Origin: an uncultured Methylococcaceae bacterium
Lineage (GTDB): Bacteria; Pseudomonadota; Gammaproteobacteria; Methylococcales; Methylomonadaceae
Reading direction: 5' to 3'
Assembly (NCBI GenBank): GCA_903903365.1
Contig: CAIUYS010000310.1
Span: 1 to 8,861, forward strand
Length of the DNA stretch: 8,861 nt
Within the stretch, counting starts at the first letter, position 1, and each line of letters starts with the position of its first letter. The notes beneath the pieces were generated by a model that worked only from the letters and a program-made list of their open reading frames with translations, was not told the origin of the DNA and searched no databases. A program made the position numbers and the translations under genes. Positions 7,129-8,861 of the stretch are shown here, one piece after another.

Positions 7129-8327
7129 CAATAGGTACAGCATTAACGGCTAAAGCAACACGCGCTTTGCTGCTGGGCAGCGGTGAATTGGGCAAGGAAC
7201 TGGCTATTTCGTTACAGCGTTATGGCGTCGAAGTGATCGCTGTTGATCGCTATCAAGATGCACCGGCACATCAAGTCGCCCATCGCAGTCATGTCATTGA
7301 TATGACGGATATCGAGGCAGTTAAAAAGCTGATTGCACTGGAACAGCCCCATTTTATTATTCCTGAAATTGAAGCGATAGCGACTTCAGCACTTGCTGAT
7401 ATTGAAGCGGAGGGTCGCTGTACCGTTGTGCCCAATGCCAGAGCCATTCAGTTGACTATGAATAGGGAAGGGATCAGAACGCTCGTTGCGGAACAGCTAA
7501 AAATCCCCACCTCAAAGTATGCTTTCGCGCAAAGTTTTGAAGAGTTACTGGCTGCTGTTGACAGTGGCATCGGTTATCCGTGCTTTATTAAGCCAACCAT
7601 GTCATCGTCAGGCAAAGGCCAGACGATGGTTAAAAGTCCTGATCAACTAAAAACTGCATGGGATTACGCCAAATCCAGCGGGCGGGTTGATACGGGTAAA
7701 GTCATTGTTGAAGCCAAGATCGATTTTGATTTTGAGATTACCTTGCTGACGGTCCGTTCACTGGATGAGCAGGGTGTCGTTCAGACCGGTTTTTGCGCAC
7801 CCATCGGACATGTTCAGGAAAGTGGCGATTATCGGGAAAGTTGGCAACCGCAAGCAATGAGCGAGGCGTCTTTAAAATTATCCCAGGACATTGCTTTTAA
7901 AGTAACCAATGAAATTGGCGGACTGGGCTTGTTTGGCGTTGAGTTATTTATTAAAGGTGACACCGTATGGTTTAGCGAAGTAAGCCCCCGGCCTCATGAT
8001 ACCGGCATGGTGACCATGGTGACACAAAAGCAAAATGAATTTGAGTTGCATGCAAGAGCTATTTTAGGATTACCCGTAAACACTGAGCTGCGCGGCGTGG
8101 GGGCTAGCGCTGTCATTTTGGGCGGTGTTAATGCCAAAGGTGTTGTTTATGAAGGACTGGCTCAAGCACTGGCAGTGCCTGATACTGAAGTTAGATTGTT
8201 TGGAAAACCTGAAGCATACATAAAACGACGAATGGGCGTTGCTTTGGCAACGGCTGAAAGCGTTGACGATGCCAGGCGTAAAGCGCTTAAAGCGGCAAGT
8301 TTAGTGGTGGTTAAATCAGTAACTTAG
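7125..8327 (+). CDS. purT: Formate-dependent GAR transformylase PurT
   Basis: PurT converts glycinamide ribonucleotide, formate and ATP to formyl-GAR, ADP and phosphate, replacing the folate-dependent PurN step of purine synthesis. The 400 residues match the ATP-grasp family (E. coli PurT has 392). LLLGSGELGKELAI (15-28) is the substrate-binding loop of the first domain. IIPEIEAI (78-85) carries the conserved E81. FIKPTMSSSGKGQ (154-166) is the ATP-grasp loop. FGVELF (270-275, E273) and FSEVSPRPHDTGMVT (283-297, E285) hold the probable Mg-ATP acidic residues. The start overlaps the upstream MutS-like stop by ATGA, indicating translational coupling. The lytic transglycosylase starts 17 bases after the purT stop. 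In a formate-producing methylotroph, use of formate for purines would be logical, but that is inference. Confidence 0.97.
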   Translation: MTIGTALTAKATRALLLGSGELGKELAISLQRYGVEVIAVDRYQDAPAHQVAHRSHVIDMTDIEAVKKLIALEQPHFIIPEIEAIATSALADIEAEGRCTVVPNARAIQLTMNREGIRTLVAEQLKIPTSKYAFAQSFEELLAAVDSGIGYPCFIKPTMSSSGKGQTMVKSPDQLKTAWDYAKSSGRVDTGKVIVEAKIDFDFEITLLTVRSLDEQGVVQTGFCAPIGHVQESGDYRESWQPQAMSEASLKLSQDIAFKVTNEIGGLGLFGVELFIKGDTVWFSEVSPRPHDTGMVTMVTQKQNEFELHARAILGLPVNTELRGVGASAVILGGVNAKGVVYEGLAQALAVPDTEVRLFGKPEAYIKRRMGVALATAESVDDARRKALKAASLVVVKSVT

Positions 8328-8343
8328 GTAGGGCGGGTAAACA

Positions 8344-8823
8344 ATGATAAGGATTGCCGTTATTTTATTAACGTTATGCATCTCAAACGAGGTGCTTGCT
8401 GATATTTATAAGTACACCGATAACTCCGGTCATGTGTACTATACGGATAAACCTCGAAACAGTCTGTATAAGCGCATTATAAAGTCAATGCCACGCAGCA
8501 GCTATTTGCCAACCGCCAACACCATAAAAGTACCTGAATGGTCGGGCACCAATAAAAAACGATATACCGATCTTATTGAACAGACCGCCTATCGGAATCA
8601 GGTCGATGCCAAATTGGTTCATGCCGTTATTCAAACAGAATCCGCTTATAACTCAAGCGCACAATCGCCCAAGGGTGCAGTGGGTTTAATGCAGTTAATG
8701 CCTGAGACAGCAAAGCGTTTTGGCGTGATTGACCGCAATGATCCTGACCAGAATGTTGAGGGTGGCACGCGTTATTTAAAACATTTAATTACCCTGTTTA
8801 ATCCAAATCTGGATCTTGCGTAG
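8344..8823 (+). CDS. Secreted lytic transglycosylase (DUF4124 + SLT), frameshifted and cut by window end
   Basis: The product should cleave the glycan strands of peptidoglycan in the periplasm. MIRIAVILLTLCISNEVLA (1-19) is a signal peptide with an A-D cleavage point. IYKYTDNSGHVYYTDKP (21-37) is a DUF4124 motif, common on secreted gammaproteobacterial proteins. The SLT domain runs from about 77: QTES (97-100) with catalytic E99, SPKGAVGLMQLMPETAKRF (108-126), and GGTRYLKHLI (140-149). The reading frame then stops at TAG (8821-8823) after LDLA. The bases from 8823 on, in another frame, encode AAYNAGENAV, the expected next SLT motif. A single missing base explains it: GCGTAG where GCGTTAG would give LDLALAAYNAG. 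So this is either a pseudogene or a sequencing error, and the 3' end is outside the window. A ribosome site-like GGGCGGG lies upstream of the ATG. Confidence 0.88.
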   Translation: MIRIAVILLTLCISNEVLADIYKYTDNSGHVYYTDKPRNSLYKRIIKSMPRSSYLPTANTIKVPEWSGTNKKRYTDLIEQTAYRNQVDAKLVHAVIQTESAYNSSAQSPKGAVGLMQLMPETAKRFGVIDRNDPDQNVEGGTRYLKHLITLFNPNLDLA

Positions 8824-8861
8824 CCGCCTACAATGCCGGTGAAAATGCAGTCATCCGGTAC
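8823..8861 (+). other. Out-of-frame continuation of the SLT domain
   Basis: Reading GCC at 8823-8825 onward gives AAYNAGENAVIRY to the last base of the window. AAYNAG is a hallmark of Slt-type transglycosylases directly after the LDLAL segment. It therefore belongs to the gene that starts at 8344, one base out of register. Confidence 0.88.

Noticed and set aside
7961..8040. Repeated ATGGTGAC pattern in purT (GGCATGGTGACCATGGTGAC)
   Set aside because: It encodes the conserved GMVTMVTQ segment of PurT, so family protein sequence explains it.
1..8861. A defence or mobile-element island
   Set aside because: No integrase, transposase, CRISPR array, restriction or toxin gene is visible. The genes are core housekeeping functions plus a few uncharacterised proteins.

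Overview
The window reads as a piece of an ordinary gammaproteobacterial chromosome. The DusA, FolE, HemH and PurT products all look gammaproteobacterial. Moderate GC, the short FolE form and the TIGR03790-type protein would suit a methanotroph of the order Methylococcales, but that placement is inference from general knowledge and not from any search.

Layout. (1) Positions 2-991 (+) hold the 3' part of a TIGR03790-like protein of unknown function. (2) Positions 992-1228 lie between convergent genes and hold a nested, imperfect inverted repeat resembling a REP or MITE element, plus a smaller hairpin. (3) Positions 1229-2275 (-) encode a polytopic, histidine-rich membrane protein of unknown function. 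(4) Positions 2276-2381 are a divergent promoter region. (5) Positions 2382-3844 (+) hold a HIT-family protein and the tRNA-dihydrouridine synthase dusA. (6) Positions 3845-3952 hold a likely extended -10 promoter driving folE-hemH (3953-5471), a tight pair for tetrahydropterin/folate entry and the last step of haem synthesis. (7) A short region with a duplicated palindromic octamer (5475-5496) precedes a second + strand run: a membrane-anchored MutS-like ATPase (5533-7128), purT (7125-8327, ATGA overlap) and a secreted lytic transglycosylase that starts at 8344 and is frameshifted near 8820, just before the window ends.

The housekeeping genes (tRNA modification, pterin, haem, purine synthesis) do not form one pathway; folE, hemH and purT are cofactor and nucleotide biosynthesis neighbours. 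The least explained items are the MutS-like protein, whose clamp domain position is occupied by a transmembrane hairpin, the histidine-rich membrane protein, the nested inverted repeat, and the one-base lesion in the transglycosylase. I see no CRISPR array, tRNA, rRNA, integrase or transposase, and no convincing new multi-gene system.
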